Below, piece after piece: positions 43,882 through 53,126 of a stretch of DNA of 64,000 nucleotides (positions are counted from its first letter, which is position 1; the number at the start of each line of letters is the position of its first letter). The notes beneath the pieces are model-generated. The model had not been told where the DNA came from, made no database searches, and saw nothing but the letters and a program-made list of their open reading frames with translations. Made by a program: the position numbers and the translations under genes. Origin of the DNA: Streptomyces sp. NBC_00306 (GTDB lineage Bacteria; Actinomycetota; Actinomycetes; Streptomycetales; Streptomycetaceae); the NCBI RefSeq assembly GCF_036169555.1, contig NZ_CP108032.1:8370001-8434000 (forward strand), read 5' to 3'.

Positions 43882-45069
43882 CTAGCGGACCGAACGGAGA
43901 CCAGTACGGACCTCGTTGACGAGGAGCTCCGGCTGCTCCCAGGCCGCGAAGTGACCGCCCTTGGGCAGCCTGTTGTAGTGGACCAGGTTCGGGTAAGCCT
44001 GCTCGGCCCAGGTCTTCGGGGCCGGGTACAGCTCGTCAGGGAAGACGCTGACGGCTACCGGGATCTTGACGCCGTTGACGCCGAAGAAGGGAGTCTTGTT
44101 CTCCGCGTAGAGGCGGGCCGAGGAAATGCCGGTGTTCGTCAGCCAGAAGAGCGTGATGTTGTCCAGGACGTCGTCACGCGTCAAGCCCTCCGGCACGCCG
44201 TCGAAGGACCGGGTGATCAGTTCCAGGCTGGCAGCGTCGTGGTCGATCAGGAAGGCCGCCAGACCGACCGGCGAGTCAGCGATCCCAGCCAGGGCCTGCG
44301 GACGGTCGCCCATGATGTAGGCGTAGAAGACGTGCGAGTACACGCTCTTCAGGTGCGCGACGGTGTCCTTCTCGTCCTCAGTCAGGGGCGGGGTGCCGTC
44401 CGGGAGCGGCTGCCCCGCGGCAAGCGCGGCGTCGATCGCGGAAGGGACCACGCCGGCCATGTTGGTGTGGATCGCGACCAGGCCCTCAGGTGCCTGCGCA
44501 CCCATGAGGTCAGTGATGATCGCGCCCCAGTCGCCACCCTGCGCTGCGTAACGGGTGTATCCGAGACGTCCCATCAGCTCGGCCCAGGCGCGTGCGACCC
44601 TCTTGGGGCCCCAGCCGGTTGCCGTCGGCTTTCCGGAGAATCCGTAGCCGGGGATCGAGGGGATCACCACGTGGAAGGCGTCCGACGCATCACCGCCGTG
44701 CTCTGTGGGGTTGACCAGCGGCTCGATGAGCTTCAGCTGCTCGATGACCGAGCCGGGCCAGCCGTGGGTGATGATGAGCGGCAGCGCGTTCTCGTGCTTG
44801 GAGCGGACGTGAATGAAGTGGATGTCCAGCCCGTCTATCTCCGTAATGAAGTTGGGGTGGGCGTTCACATTCGTCTGGACCCTGTTGAAGTCGTACTCCT
44901 CGCCCCAGTAGCGGATGAGTTCCTTCAGAGTCGCGAGCTGCGGCCCCTGTGACCGGTCGGAAACCGTCTCCTTCTCGGCGAAGCGCGTAGCAGCGATTCG
45001 CATGCGCAGATCGGCGACCTCAGCATCGGTGAACTGTGCGGTGAACGGTCGGATCGCAGGCGCAGACAT
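43882..45069 (-). CDS. Epoxide hydrolase (EHN type), paralogue of 32306-33508
   Basis: 395 residues from ATG 45069, with AAGGAG upstream. It has the EHN start (RPFTAQFTDAEVADLRMRI), HGWPGS, the nucleophile in QGGDWGAIITD, the lid, and His in KGGHFAAWEQPE. It is very similar along its length to the epoxide hydrolase at 32306-33508, including GYGFSGKPTA, LDNITLFWLTNTG and SVFPDELY. The two probably arose by duplication and act on related epoxides. Confidence 0.92.
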   Translation of the reverse strand: MSAPAIRPFTAQFTDAEVADLRMRIAATRFAEKETVSDRSQGPQLATLKELIRYWGEEYDFNRVQTNVNAHPNFITEIDGLDIHFIHVRSKHENALPLIITHGWPGSVIEQLKLIEPLVNPTEHGGDASDAFHVVIPSIPGYGFSGKPTATGWGPKRVARAWAELMGRLGYTRYAAQGGDWGAIITDLMGAQAPEGLVAIHTNMAGVVPSAIDAALAAGQPLPDGTPPLTEDEKDTVAHLKSVYSHVFYAYIMGDRPQALAGIADSPVGLAAFLIDHDAASLELITRSFDGVPEGLTRDDVLDNITLFWLTNTGISSARLYAENKTPFFGVNGVKIPVAVSVFPDELYPAPKTWAEQAYPNLVHYNRLPKGGHFAAWEQPELLVNEVRTGLRSVR

Positions 45070-45527
45070 GATGGACTCCTTGTTGGTCAATGTACGGGCG
45101 GGCCGAAGTGCCATGGGAGTGGCTGGGTACGGCTCCGCGAAGGGGAGGCACGGGAGGTGAGGCATCCCCCGCCACAGGAGCTGGTTCGTTAACCGTTCCT
45201 GTTTCCCGGTGCCATTTCATGGTGGAGTGCCGCGGTCGCCTGCGTAATCCGCTAGGTGACTTAAGCCATCAAGGGCCGGCTCAGTCAGGCGTAGGCAACT
45301 TGACCGGACCACCTGCGGGCCGTGCACCCCGACCGCTGCCATCCGACGGCCCGGCGCGTGACCTCCGTATCTGGTGCGGCCGGCACGACGGCTCTGCGTC
45401 CGGTCGCCTCAGCAGCGCGCCACTGGGGCACCGCTCCCAAGCCGACGCCTTCGTTCCACATCGCCTTGCGTGATGCGGCGGTTACCCTCGATGACTCCGC
45501 CCGGCGGAAACCACCGCTGAGTGGATC
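45070..45527. other. Intergenic stretch, probable promoter of the epoxide hydrolase
   Basis: About 460 bp. The palindrome-like GGTTCGTTAACCGTTCC near 45183-45199, about 115 bp upstream of the epoxide hydrolase start, could be an operator. No gene was recognised on either strand; frames are short and lack motifs. Confidence 0.35.
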
Positions 45528-46526
45528 TCAAGCCCCCTCCGGGGCACTCAGGAGCGCCAGGCCGAGGGGAGTGAGGCTATGGGACACGGTGTTGTGGTGG
45601 CGCAGCGATCGGATCAGCCCTGCCGCGCGAAGAACGGTCGCGTGTTCACTAGCACTCGCGGGTGCGATCGCTGCATGCGCGGCAAGTTCCCCGGTACTGC
45701 AGCCTTGATGGTCCGCGATGGCGGTGAGCACCCTCGCACGCGTGCGGCCCACCAACATTGATACATGCGCGGGGCAGCCGCGGCCGGGCTTGAAGCCGTG
45801 GCTGGCTGCTTCGAGGGGCGACAGGTCCTGGCAGACGGGATAGCTCACAGCTACCGGATTGCCGTGGGTGAGGACGGGGCGTCTGGAGAACATTGTGGGA
45901 ACAAGCAGCAGACCCTGTCCTTCCAGCTGAAGGTCGCCCTCTGCTCCGCTCATCAGTCGGACCTCCAGGACCGGAGGGTTCCATCTCATCCACCTAGGAT
46001 TGGCTCGGGAGAGAAGCTGCTCCACACCACCGGTGAGCTGCTGCTGCAAGCGCAAGCCCCGGTCGGCTGCCAGATGTTCGGTGAACTGATTCCAGTGCGG
46101 TGCCAGCAGCTCCGCATGGAGGTGCCGCAGCCCGGTGCAGAGCGCCGTGAGCAAAGATGCATTGTGGGCTACGTCGCGAGACCAGCCGGGGAGTGCAGGA
46201 TTACGCATTGCCGTTTCCCGCATATTCGCCGTGATGCTGTCGCGCGGTGTAGTGCGCACCTGCTCCAACAACTCATCGACCGGTCCCGCTTTAGCCGGAC
46301 TGAGGAATCCTGGCGAGCGACCTACCGCTGGCATAAGGGCCAGAGCCATGCGAGCTTCCACAGACAATTGAGCGCGGGCGCGCCGCCGCCATGCCTCAAA
46401 ACGGGCGGGCTGACTGCGGCTTTGTAGAGCTCGAACTGCAAGTTCCAACTCGTGCAGAGGCATCGGCGCTTCTGCCACGCGTGTACGGGCCAGATCCTGA
46501 ACGGTGAAGTGAATGCGGATGGCCAT
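45528..46526 (-). CDS. ArsR-like winged-helix transcriptional regulator
   Basis: 332 residues from ATG 46526. The N-terminal 230 residues (IRIHFTVQDLARTRVAEAP at the start) form a sensor-like domain seen in actinobacterial DUF5937/ArsR-type regulators. The winged helix is C-terminal: GRTRARVLTAIADHQGCSTGEL, AAHAAIAPASASEHATVLRA and AGLIRSLRHHNTVSHSLTPLG. No metal-binding Cys pair of classical ArsR is present, so it is not likely to sense arsenic. The neighbouring epoxide hydrolase gene is a possible target. Confidence 0.82.
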   Translation of the reverse strand: MAIRIHFTVQDLARTRVAEAPMPLHELELAVRALQSRSQPARFEAWRRRARAQLSVEARMALALMPAVGRSPGFLSPAKAGPVDELLEQVRTTPRDSITANMRETAMRNPALPGWSRDVAHNASLLTALCTGLRHLHAELLAPHWNQFTEHLAADRGLRLQQQLTGGVEQLLSRANPRWMRWNPPVLEVRLMSGAEGDLQLEGQGLLLVPTMFSRRPVLTHGNPVAVSYPVCQDLSPLEAASHGFKPGRGCPAHVSMLVGRTRARVLTAIADHQGCSTGELAAHAAIAPASASEHATVLRAAGLIRSLRHHNTVSHSLTPLGLALLSAPEGA

Positions 46527-46689
46527 GGCGGTGTTGGTGGATCCTTTTGAAAATTCGTTCTTCAGGGCAGCTCGAGCCGATCACCGTCTTGGCGTCATAG
46601 GGTGATGGTGATCCGCGTGCTGTTTCGCTGGCCCTGGTGAAGCGAGGCGAGTGCGGGGTGGACTGCGACCGGGCTGTGCCCGCCGGCCC

Positions 46690-47175
46690 CTAGCGCTGGC
46701 TTGTGTGCAGGGTCACGTTGACCGTGAGGCGGCGCAGCAACTCTGCCACGGTGCCGATTTCTTCATCGGTCAGTCCCACAGCCTCACCAATTGCAAGGGG
46801 GAGGTTGCGGATGTGCTGACGTAGTGCAGCGCCCTCTTCGGTTAGGGCAACCTCTACGACCCGCTCATCATCTGCCCGCCGCTCTCTTACCACTAGGCCG
46901 TTGGATTCGAGACGCTTGATCAGAGGCGTCAGGGTTCCGTAGTCGAGATGAACGGCAACAACCAGATCTTTCACTGTGGCGGTGCGCTGCTCCCAAAGCG
47001 CGAGCATCACCAGGTACTGAGGATAGGTAAGGCCAGCAGCATCGAGGAGCGGCCGATATGCACTGGTCACAGCGCGTGACGCCGCATAGAGCGTGAAGCA
47101 GAGCTGATCATCCAGAAGGAGTGAGGGTTCGCCCGGGTCCTCGGGGGGTGGCACGGGGTGGCCGCTTTTGCTCAT
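46690..47175 (-). CDS. ohrR: OhrR-type MarR-family peroxide sensor
   Basis: 161 residues from ATG 47175. The N-terminal segment LLDDQLCFTLYAASRAVTSAY is the OhrR signature, and Cys26 in QLCF is the peroxide-reactive cysteine. TVKDLVVAVHLDYGTLTPLI and KRLESNGLVVRERRADDERVV form the MarR winged helix. It represses organic hydroperoxide resistance genes until oxidised. No ohr gene is next to it, which is unusual. The upstream region has TGCACATTTAACTTGCACA (about 47238-47256), a candidate operator. Confidence 0.85.
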   Translation of the reverse strand: MSKSGHPVPPPEDPGEPSLLLDDQLCFTLYAASRAVTSAYRPLLDAAGLTYPQYLVMLALWEQRTATVKDLVVAVHLDYGTLTPLIKRLESNGLVVRERRADDERVVEVALTEEGAALRQHIRNLPLAIGEAVGLTDEEIGTVAELLRRLTVNVTLHTSQR

Positions 47176-48084
47176 GGTCCAGTTCCTCTGTCTAGGCGCG
47201 AGGACGGGCATCGCCCGAACCACTCATACAGTGTCTCATGCACATTTAACTTGCACACAACTCAATACGTGCGTGGTGTGAGCAGACCCTCTTCGACGCG
47301 GGGAGTGCGTGAAAGGCCAGGCCGAGACCAGGTCAGAAGCACCCGCAGACCCGTTGCGGTGGCGAGCGCCCACGCGTCTGAGCCCCGCGCTATATGCCGC
47401 AACATAGTCGGTGACGATGCCCGGCAGCAGTGTCTTGACCTATTGGCCGTCGGCTCCGTGTGGTACTGAGTGTGGCTGCCGCGGCCACGTGTGGTGGGGC
47501 CAACGCGAACCCGCCGGACAGGGAGCAAACTCGTCCACCTGGTCCGCACGTCTGCAGCCTGCGAGGTGACACTGGTCGGCATCGCTGGATCAACCGGCCC
47601 TCCCGCGCCACCTGCAGTCTGGGGCCACATTGTGCCCGGGGTCAGTCCGGGCAACTGCGATCGGGTAGCGAGCTTCGTTCTGGGCGGGCGGCGTCGTTGT
47701 GACGCCGCAACGCCCGCGTGGCGACAGGCCGTTTGGGTCGGGCGTTCTTCTGGGCGAATGGTGGGCGAGGCTTGTGCCGAAGCGGTGGGCAGTGGCAGTC
47801 GGGGGGCGGATTCCGCACCTTGATCTGCTGACGTCGCTCATCGCAGGCGATGCGCATACAGACAAGCCCCCGCCGTCGCCAGCGGGGAGGGCCGTCAGGC
47901 GAGGGCGGGGGCTTGCTGGTCCTCGTTGCCGTCTCGATATGGTCTCGGGACGGCGAAGGGATCTCTCCAGCGGGCCTGGCTATCGGGCTGCCATCAGATG
48001 ATCGTCAATGTGATGTGGGGCCAGATGATCGGCAAAGGATCTGCAGGTTGCCGGATGTCAGAAGCGGTGGACGTAGGCCGCTGG
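47176..48084. other. Gene-free stretch containing a terminator hairpin
   Basis: About 900 bp between the OhrR-like gene and the end of the NLP gene. The OhrR promoter and operator are expected near 47200-47270. No protein family could be recognised on either strand in 47270-47860. A strong hairpin at 47863-47915 is listed separately. Confidence 0.5.
47863..47915. terminator. Hairpin with an 18-bp stem
   Basis: CAAGCCCCCGCC... at 47863-47880 pairs with 47898-47915 with one mismatch and a 17-base loop. It lies 170 bp past the stop of the minus-strand NLP gene and most likely ends that transcript. Confidence 0.65.
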
Positions 48085-48924
48085 TTAGTACCATGCGCCC
48101 CGGGGATCAAAGGCCGCTGTGGCGCTCTTCAATCCGGTGTCCTGATTGCGGGCATTCTCGAGCGAGGTTTGCATGTTCGCTGTTCCGATCTCGAGTCTGG
48201 CCGCGCCGAAACTGGTGTGGTAGACGAATTGATTGCGGAAGTCGACGCTCGGGTATCCGTCCCAGCCGACCAGGCGCGGGTAGAACCAGCCGCCCGTTGC
48301 GTTCTCCACCCAGTCGTCGTCGGCGTTGGCGAAGCGGAAGGCGTGCGTGGAGGGGTCGTCCTTGTGATACACGATCTTAGGGTGAGTGCCGCTTGGATCG
48401 AAGCGCACCTGGTCGCGCCACCGGGTTGTCCAATTGCCATGCGCTGATGCCGAGACGTACTTGGCCTGGTTGTCCTTCACCCATACGATGACGTGTTCCA
48501 AGTCGTGCCTGTGTCCACAGACCGTGCAGTGGTCCGAACTCTGGTCCTTCTCGAAGTAGCTTGCGTACATGATCGCGCACCAGCCGTTGTTGCACTTCGA
48601 CCGCGAGTACTGGTTCGACTGCTCCAATCGGTTGGGATGGCGGCATCCGTCCCCAGCGACGAGACCTCCCAGCGGCAGCCCAGGATTGGGCTGCCAGGAG
48701 GGTGAAATGGCTGCGGTGGAGTAGCAGGCATCCATGTCGTAGTCGAGGGCTGGAGAGTATGTCTGTTCCAGCGTGCTGGCATTCTGTGGCAGCTTCTCGA
48801 TCCAGTCGGCCTGAGCGGGCGTCGACATGGTCATGACCAGCGTGAAAGCGGCGAATATGCTCGCGGATGCGGCTCCCCGTCTTCTCTTTCGTTCGTTGAG
48901 TCTACGAGCCCGGAAAATGGACAT
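48085..48924 (-). CDS. Secreted NLP (NPP1, necrosis-inducing) family protein
   Basis: 279 residues from ATG 48924 with a signal peptide (RKRRRGAASASIFAAFTLV core, then STPAQA before cleavage near residue 39). The family heptapeptide is GHRHDLE at 137-143, where the canonical form is GHRHDWE. His, Asp and Glu that hold the metal are kept, while the Trp is Leu. NPP1-like fold segments (WCAIMYASYFEKDQ, VIVWVKDNQAKYVSASAHGNW) are intact. NLPs from plant-associated microbes damage plant membranes or trigger defence; non-toxic members also exist. Four cysteines flank the central fold. Confidence 0.9.
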   Translation of the reverse strand: MSIFRARRLNERKRRRGAASASIFAAFTLVMTMSTPAQADWIEKLPQNASTLEQTYSPALDYDMDACYSTAAISPSWQPNPGLPLGGLVAGDGCRHPNRLEQSNQYSRSKCNNGWCAIMYASYFEKDQSSDHCTVCGHRHDLEHVIVWVKDNQAKYVSASAHGNWTTRWRDQVRFDPSGTHPKIVYHKDDPSTHAFRFANADDDWVENATGGWFYPRLVGWDGYPSVDFRNQFVYHTSFGAARLEIGTANMQTSLENARNQDTGLKSATAAFDPRGAWY

Positions 48925-49586
48925 GCGGAAGCCTCTCGTTTCGCTGACGGGTAATCAGAATTTGCGGTCCTGATGTGCTGATGGGAGTTCAGCAGAAGAT
49001 TCAGGCACGGGACCTTGCGCCCTCAATGCGCTTTCGCGTTTGCGGATGCCGCACTGCTGCCAAATGGACGCATCTGAGGACGACTGGTCCGTTTCTCGAA
49101 GCTGACCCGGTGCCAACTGATCCAGCCGTGTCAGGCGTACCCTGCGCAACAGGTGCCGGCCGCTACGTCGTTGTAGAAGGCCGGCTCAACGCGCGCTTCT
49201 GACCGATGCACGAGCCTCCGGACAGCAGCACGCGCATCAGCATCGTCTTCGCGCATCAGTCTTTCCACCTGCTTCGGCTCCATCCGAAAGGTGACATGCG
49301 GGAGAAATCGATACAGGCGCCTGTGTGAGGACACAGGCCTTCATGGCCACCGATCTGGCCTACACGCGTGCAGGAGGCGCTGGAGTCGCTGCTCGGCCGG
49401 GACTTGGAGCGCGAACCCACTGGGTGTCGAACTCGGCGGTCCGGCCTGCACGAGCAGTGGAGGTTGTGCTTTGAGGGCAGAGGCGGGCCGTCAGAGTCGC
49501 CGGCGAGATCACCCAAGGGGCGACGCCCCAGCCAGCACGCGCCGGCGGTGGCGAGCTGGTCATCCACCTGACCCGGACGAGTGCGA
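48925..49586. other. Gene-free stretch
   Basis: About 660 bp between the NLP start and the end of the FAD oxidoreductase gene. The NLP promoter should lie near 48930-49050. I see no protein family on either strand; the open frames are short and of random composition. Confidence 0.5.
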
Positions 49587-50996
49587 TCAGGATGGAAGAA
49601 CGTTGTGATTGAAGCGGAAGACGTTGGACGGGTCATAGAGCCGCTTGACGTCAGAGAGCCTTCGGTATCGTTCGGGCCCGTACGCAGCGCGCACACTTTC
49701 AGCGTTCGTCGCCTCGTCCGGAGACAGGAAGTTCATCATGTTGCGCTCGAGCGTCCACGGCGCGAGGCCGTCCATCACCTTCGCCAAGTACTCCCTCATG
49801 CCCTGGACCTGGTCGGAACCGCCTACCCCGAAACCGAACACGACGAATGGAACGCCTCGTGTCGATACCGCGTTAGCGACTGCCGGCTGGCGGTCCAGCG
49901 CGCCACCGAGGGCGCGTATTTCCACGTTCGCCAGAGGGCAGCCGGACGCAGGTCCGACGAGTTCCACCAACGTATTCACGGTCTTGTCCGTGAACTCCGC
50001 GAGGCAGACGCTTCTGTCGACGTAGGGCATGGGGGCGACGGGGTCCAGGTGGATCTCCCCGAACGAAGCGAACGGCTTGTCTCCGACCAGGTCGAGCAGT
50101 GCCGGGGCGCTCCTACGGAGCGGGGCGAGCAGTCTTTCGCCATTGGCCGCATCACCGAGGTATCCGATCCGCAGATGCACCACGAATGCGCCGCGCAGCG
50201 GTTCAGGCAGGACTGGAAGGTCAGGCAGCCGCTGGATCCCGACCGACGAGGTCATCTCCTCGGGAACGGTGGGCACCCAGGCACTCCACGCTTCCAGCAC
50301 CTGAGCCAGGTGCTCACCCGTGAAGTAGATTCCGCCGCCGTAGAACCGGCTCACCGGGAACAGGTCGAACTCGATCTCGGTCACCACGCCGAAGTTGCCC
50401 TTGCCACCGAGCAATGCCCAGAACAGATCGGGCATGCTGGAAGGGGTGACAGCGCGCAGTTCTCCGTCAGCTGTCACAACATTCAGCCTTCGGACGTGAT
50501 CGGCGGCGTAGCCCTGCGTACGGCCGAGAAGTGGGCTTTGTCCGCCACCGAGGGTGTAGCCAATCACTCCCACATTGGGGGCGGAGCCAGCGATCGGCGC
50601 CAAGTCGAAGTCGGCGGTCTGTGCCACGACTTCGTGCCACAGCAGTCCCGCCTCGACGCGCACGGTACGCGCTTCCGGGTCTACGGACATCCCCTTCATC
50701 CGTCCGGTGGTGATCAACATGGCTCCTCGCGCCGCGGAAACCACCTGGTGACCAGAGGACTTCACTGCGATGGGCATTGCGTGACCGGCGGCAAACTGGA
50801 CTGCGGTGCGAACGTCACTCTCACTGGTAGCCCCGACTACCAGTGCTGGCTCCAAGCGGCAGTTCAGGTTGTATGTCATGCACTCAACGTCATATCCCTC
50901 GACCCCAGGCGTGAGCACTGGACCGGCGACGGACTGCCGCAGGGAAGCCACATCCTGAGGCCGGAAGCTCACTCCGGCCTGACCCATCCCAATCAT
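49587..50996 (-). CDS. FAD-linked oxidoreductase, berberine bridge enzyme-like
   Basis: 469 residues from ATG 50996. The FAD-binding PCMH domain shows VGATSESDVRTAVQFAAGHA and AVKSSGHQVVSAARGA, where the His is the likely covalent FAD attachment site. GYTLGGGQSPLLGRTQGYAADHV is the second hallmark. The C-terminal BBE domain ends RLYDPSNVFRFNHNVLP. These enzymes oxidise or cyclise phenolic, alkaloid or sugar substrates. The type III polyketide synthase 0.9 kb upstream is a natural partner. Confidence 0.9.
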   Translation of the reverse strand: MIGMGQAGVSFRPQDVASLRQSVAGPVLTPGVEGYDVECMTYNLNCRLEPALVVGATSESDVRTAVQFAAGHAMPIAVKSSGHQVVSAARGAMLITTGRMKGMSVDPEARTVRVEAGLLWHEVVAQTADFDLAPIAGSAPNVGVIGYTLGGGQSPLLGRTQGYAADHVRRLNVVTADGELRAVTPSSMPDLFWALLGGKGNFGVVTEIEFDLFPVSRFYGGGIYFTGEHLAQVLEAWSAWVPTVPEEMTSSVGIQRLPDLPVLPEPLRGAFVVHLRIGYLGDAANGERLLAPLRRSAPALLDLVGDKPFASFGEIHLDPVAPMPYVDRSVCLAEFTDKTVNTLVELVGPASGCPLANVEIRALGGALDRQPAVANAVSTRGVPFVVFGFGVGGSDQVQGMREYLAKVMDGLAPWTLERNMMNFLSPDEATNAESVRAAYGPERYRRLSDVKRLYDPSNVFRFNHNVLPS

Positions 50997-51002
50997 TTGC
51001 CC

Positions 51003-51611
51003 TCACAGTCCATCGAATTGCGGATCATTCGCCCCCGCAGCATCGCGCTCAGTCGCTACGGTCTCCATCCGATTCGACCTGATCCGAAAAGCGACATACA
51101 GCACGCGGCCTTCGCCGTCCGTGACCACCACGGATTTGACGGCGTTCTGCTTGTTCTTGCCGGAGATGAACTTGTCCCGGTCCTTGCGTCCAACGGCGGG
51201 CCTGCGGACCCGGACCTCGGTTCCGTCGACGATGCCGGTCTTCCCGCTCGCGCCGAGGTGGTCGACGACCTCGGCCAGGGACCGCAGCCGCACGTCGGGG
51301 CTGACGATGCAGCCTCGCTCGGCGAGCAGGGGCCGCACCTCGCCGATGGCCCGGGTGATCGTGGAGCGGTCCGCGCCGCACCAGCAGGCCGGCACGTCGT
51401 GGGTGACCCCGTGGCGAAGATGGACGAGCGTGGCCAGCAGCCGGTCGACGAACACCAGCCATTGCTTCGCACCTGCACCCACAGCCCGATTCCGCGGCCG
51501 GGAGGCAAGCCTGGCCTGGTGACGCTCGTGCCACAACGGCCCGATTTCGCCGACGATTTCGGCAATCACTGCGGCCGTCAGGCCCGTGATCCGCCGGTTG
51601 CTGATGATCAC
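51003..51611 (-). pseudogene. IS5-family (DDE_Tnp_4-type) transposase truncated at the C-terminus
   Basis: 202 residues from ATG 51611. The helix-turn-helix part (RHGVTHDVPACWCGADRSTI then TRAIGEVRPLLAERG) and the first catalytic Asp region (GIVDGTEVRVRRP, then GRKDRDKFISGKNKQNAVKS) are intact. After VVVTDGEGRVLYVAFRIRSN the sequence leaves the family, so the last 70-80 residues, including the second Asp and the Glu, are missing. The join lies near 51070-51090. The remnant separates two genes that may once have been adjacent. Confidence 0.8.
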
Positions 51612-51878
51612 TGACGAGTCGCGTTCCCCGCCACCCGACCATGATCAACCATCCAGAGGCGGCGCCTCACCGCCAACCGTGCACCAGCTCATTAGTGGCA
51701 GCGCGGTTCAAATCGGCTGGGATTGGTGAGCCTCTCTGTCGCAAGCAGGGTGCAAGTCGATCCTGCGGGCCAGCGACTTGGCAAGGTGACTGAACACGTG
51801 GTCCGGGCAGCGGCAACGAAGCCGTCAGGTGACTCGCCCGGAGCCGTCGCGGCCGGCGGAGCGCATGAGTACCTGAGT

Positions 51879-52955
51879 TCAGGCTCTCCAGGTTCCGGTG
51901 CATGCGGCGGCGCTGAAGCCTGGCCCGACGCCGAGGAGGAGGCCTCTGCTGTCGGGGGCAGGCGGGTCTTGGTGGGTTCGGGCGAGGACGGATAGCACGG
52001 CGGGACCACCGAGGTTCCCGTTCTCTCGGAGCGTTGCCCATGCATGCCGACTCAATTTCGCTTTGTCGTCCGCCTTGAGCCCTTGGTCGATGCCGAGGGC
52101 TGTCTCGGTGTCTTCCAGGATGCGTGGTCCACCCGGGTGCAGGACGGCGAAGTCGATCTGATCGAGCTTCTCGCGTTGAAGGTGGGCCAGGAGGGCGGGT
52201 GCGACGTCGTTGACAGCGGTCACGGCTGACTTCTCGGAGTCGAAGTGCAGACCGTTGGCGTCGAGGCGGCCCCGATAGCGGTCGCGGCTGCGGGGGAGGG
52301 TGTATTCCCAGGTGCTGTCGATACGCAGTCCTGGTCCGAGTGGGCTGCTGGTGACGAGGCAGGCAGCGGCGGAGTCGCCGAAGAGGCTCTTGTAGATGGC
52401 GGCTTGAGGCGTAGTGTCCTTGTGGTTGTAGACGGTGCTCAGCATCTCTGCCACCACGACCAGCACCGTGCTGTCGGGGTGCGCGGCAACATGGTCCACG
52501 GCCTTCACCAGGGCGTGAGCCCCGCCGGCACAGCCCAGCGTGCTCATGGGAATGCGCCGCACCTCCGGCGCCAGGCCCAGTTCCTCGATCAAGTGGACAT
52601 CCAGTCCGGGAACTGTCCACGACGTCGTATGCGACGTGACGACACAGTCGACGTCGGAGGCGTTGAGGCCGGCTGCGTCGAGTGCTTGGCGGGCTGCGCT
52701 GGTGCCGAGCTCGGCGGCGTCGGCGTAGGCAATCTTGTTGCGAACGGAGATCTGAGCGGTACCCGATATTGCCTGGTGGCTTAATGGCCGGGTGAAGCGA
52801 CGGGTGGCCACTTGGGTGTGTCGGGCGTAACGGAGGATTGCTTTGAGATTGGGAAGGTGGGGCTGTTCACGTTCTATGTCCGCGCAGATCTCGTCCATGG
52901 TGATCTCGTGTGGCGGCAGCGCAATGCTGGGTTGCGAGACGTGCGCGTGTATCAC
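51879..52955 (-). CDS. Type III polyketide synthase (chalcone/stilbene synthase family)
   Basis: 358 residues from GTG 52955, with AAGGGG upstream. The catalytic triad is Cys142 in MSTLGCAGGAHAL, His273 in LHPGGPRILED and Asn314 in ENGNLGGPA, and the family loop GVGPGFSAA is near the end. It condenses malonyl-CoA units on an acyl starter to give small aromatic or pyrone products. The KSLFGDSAAACL segment is standard. The starter cannot be predicted by eye. The FAD oxidoreductase at 49587 may tailor its product. Confidence 0.92.
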   Translation of the reverse strand: MIHAHVSQPSIALPPHEITMDEICADIEREQPHLPNLKAILRYARHTQVATRRFTRPLSHQAISGTAQISVRNKIAYADAAELGTSAARQALDAAGLNASDVDCVVTSHTTSWTVPGLDVHLIEELGLAPEVRRIPMSTLGCAGGAHALVKAVDHVAAHPDSTVLVVVAEMLSTVYNHKDTTPQAAIYKSLFGDSAAACLVTSSPLGPGLRIDSTWEYTLPRSRDRYRGRLDANGLHFDSEKSAVTAVNDVAPALLAHLQREKLDQIDFAVLHPGGPRILEDTETALGIDQGLKADDKAKLSRHAWATLRENGNLGGPAVLSVLARTHQDPPAPDSRGLLLGVGPGFSAAACTGTWRA

Positions 52956-53126
52956 GAGCGCCCCTTAGAGGTAGGTCCTTGGAGTCCGGGGCGTCGTGTG
53001 TGCGGGTGGGGGTCGATCCGCGTCAAGGTGGCTTGTAGGGGCATGTCCGTATTCTGGGGCGGCTTCCCTGGCGGGGATAAGTGGAGATCTGCACAAGCTC
53101 GGGAGCCGTGGCATGGGCGGGAAGTG

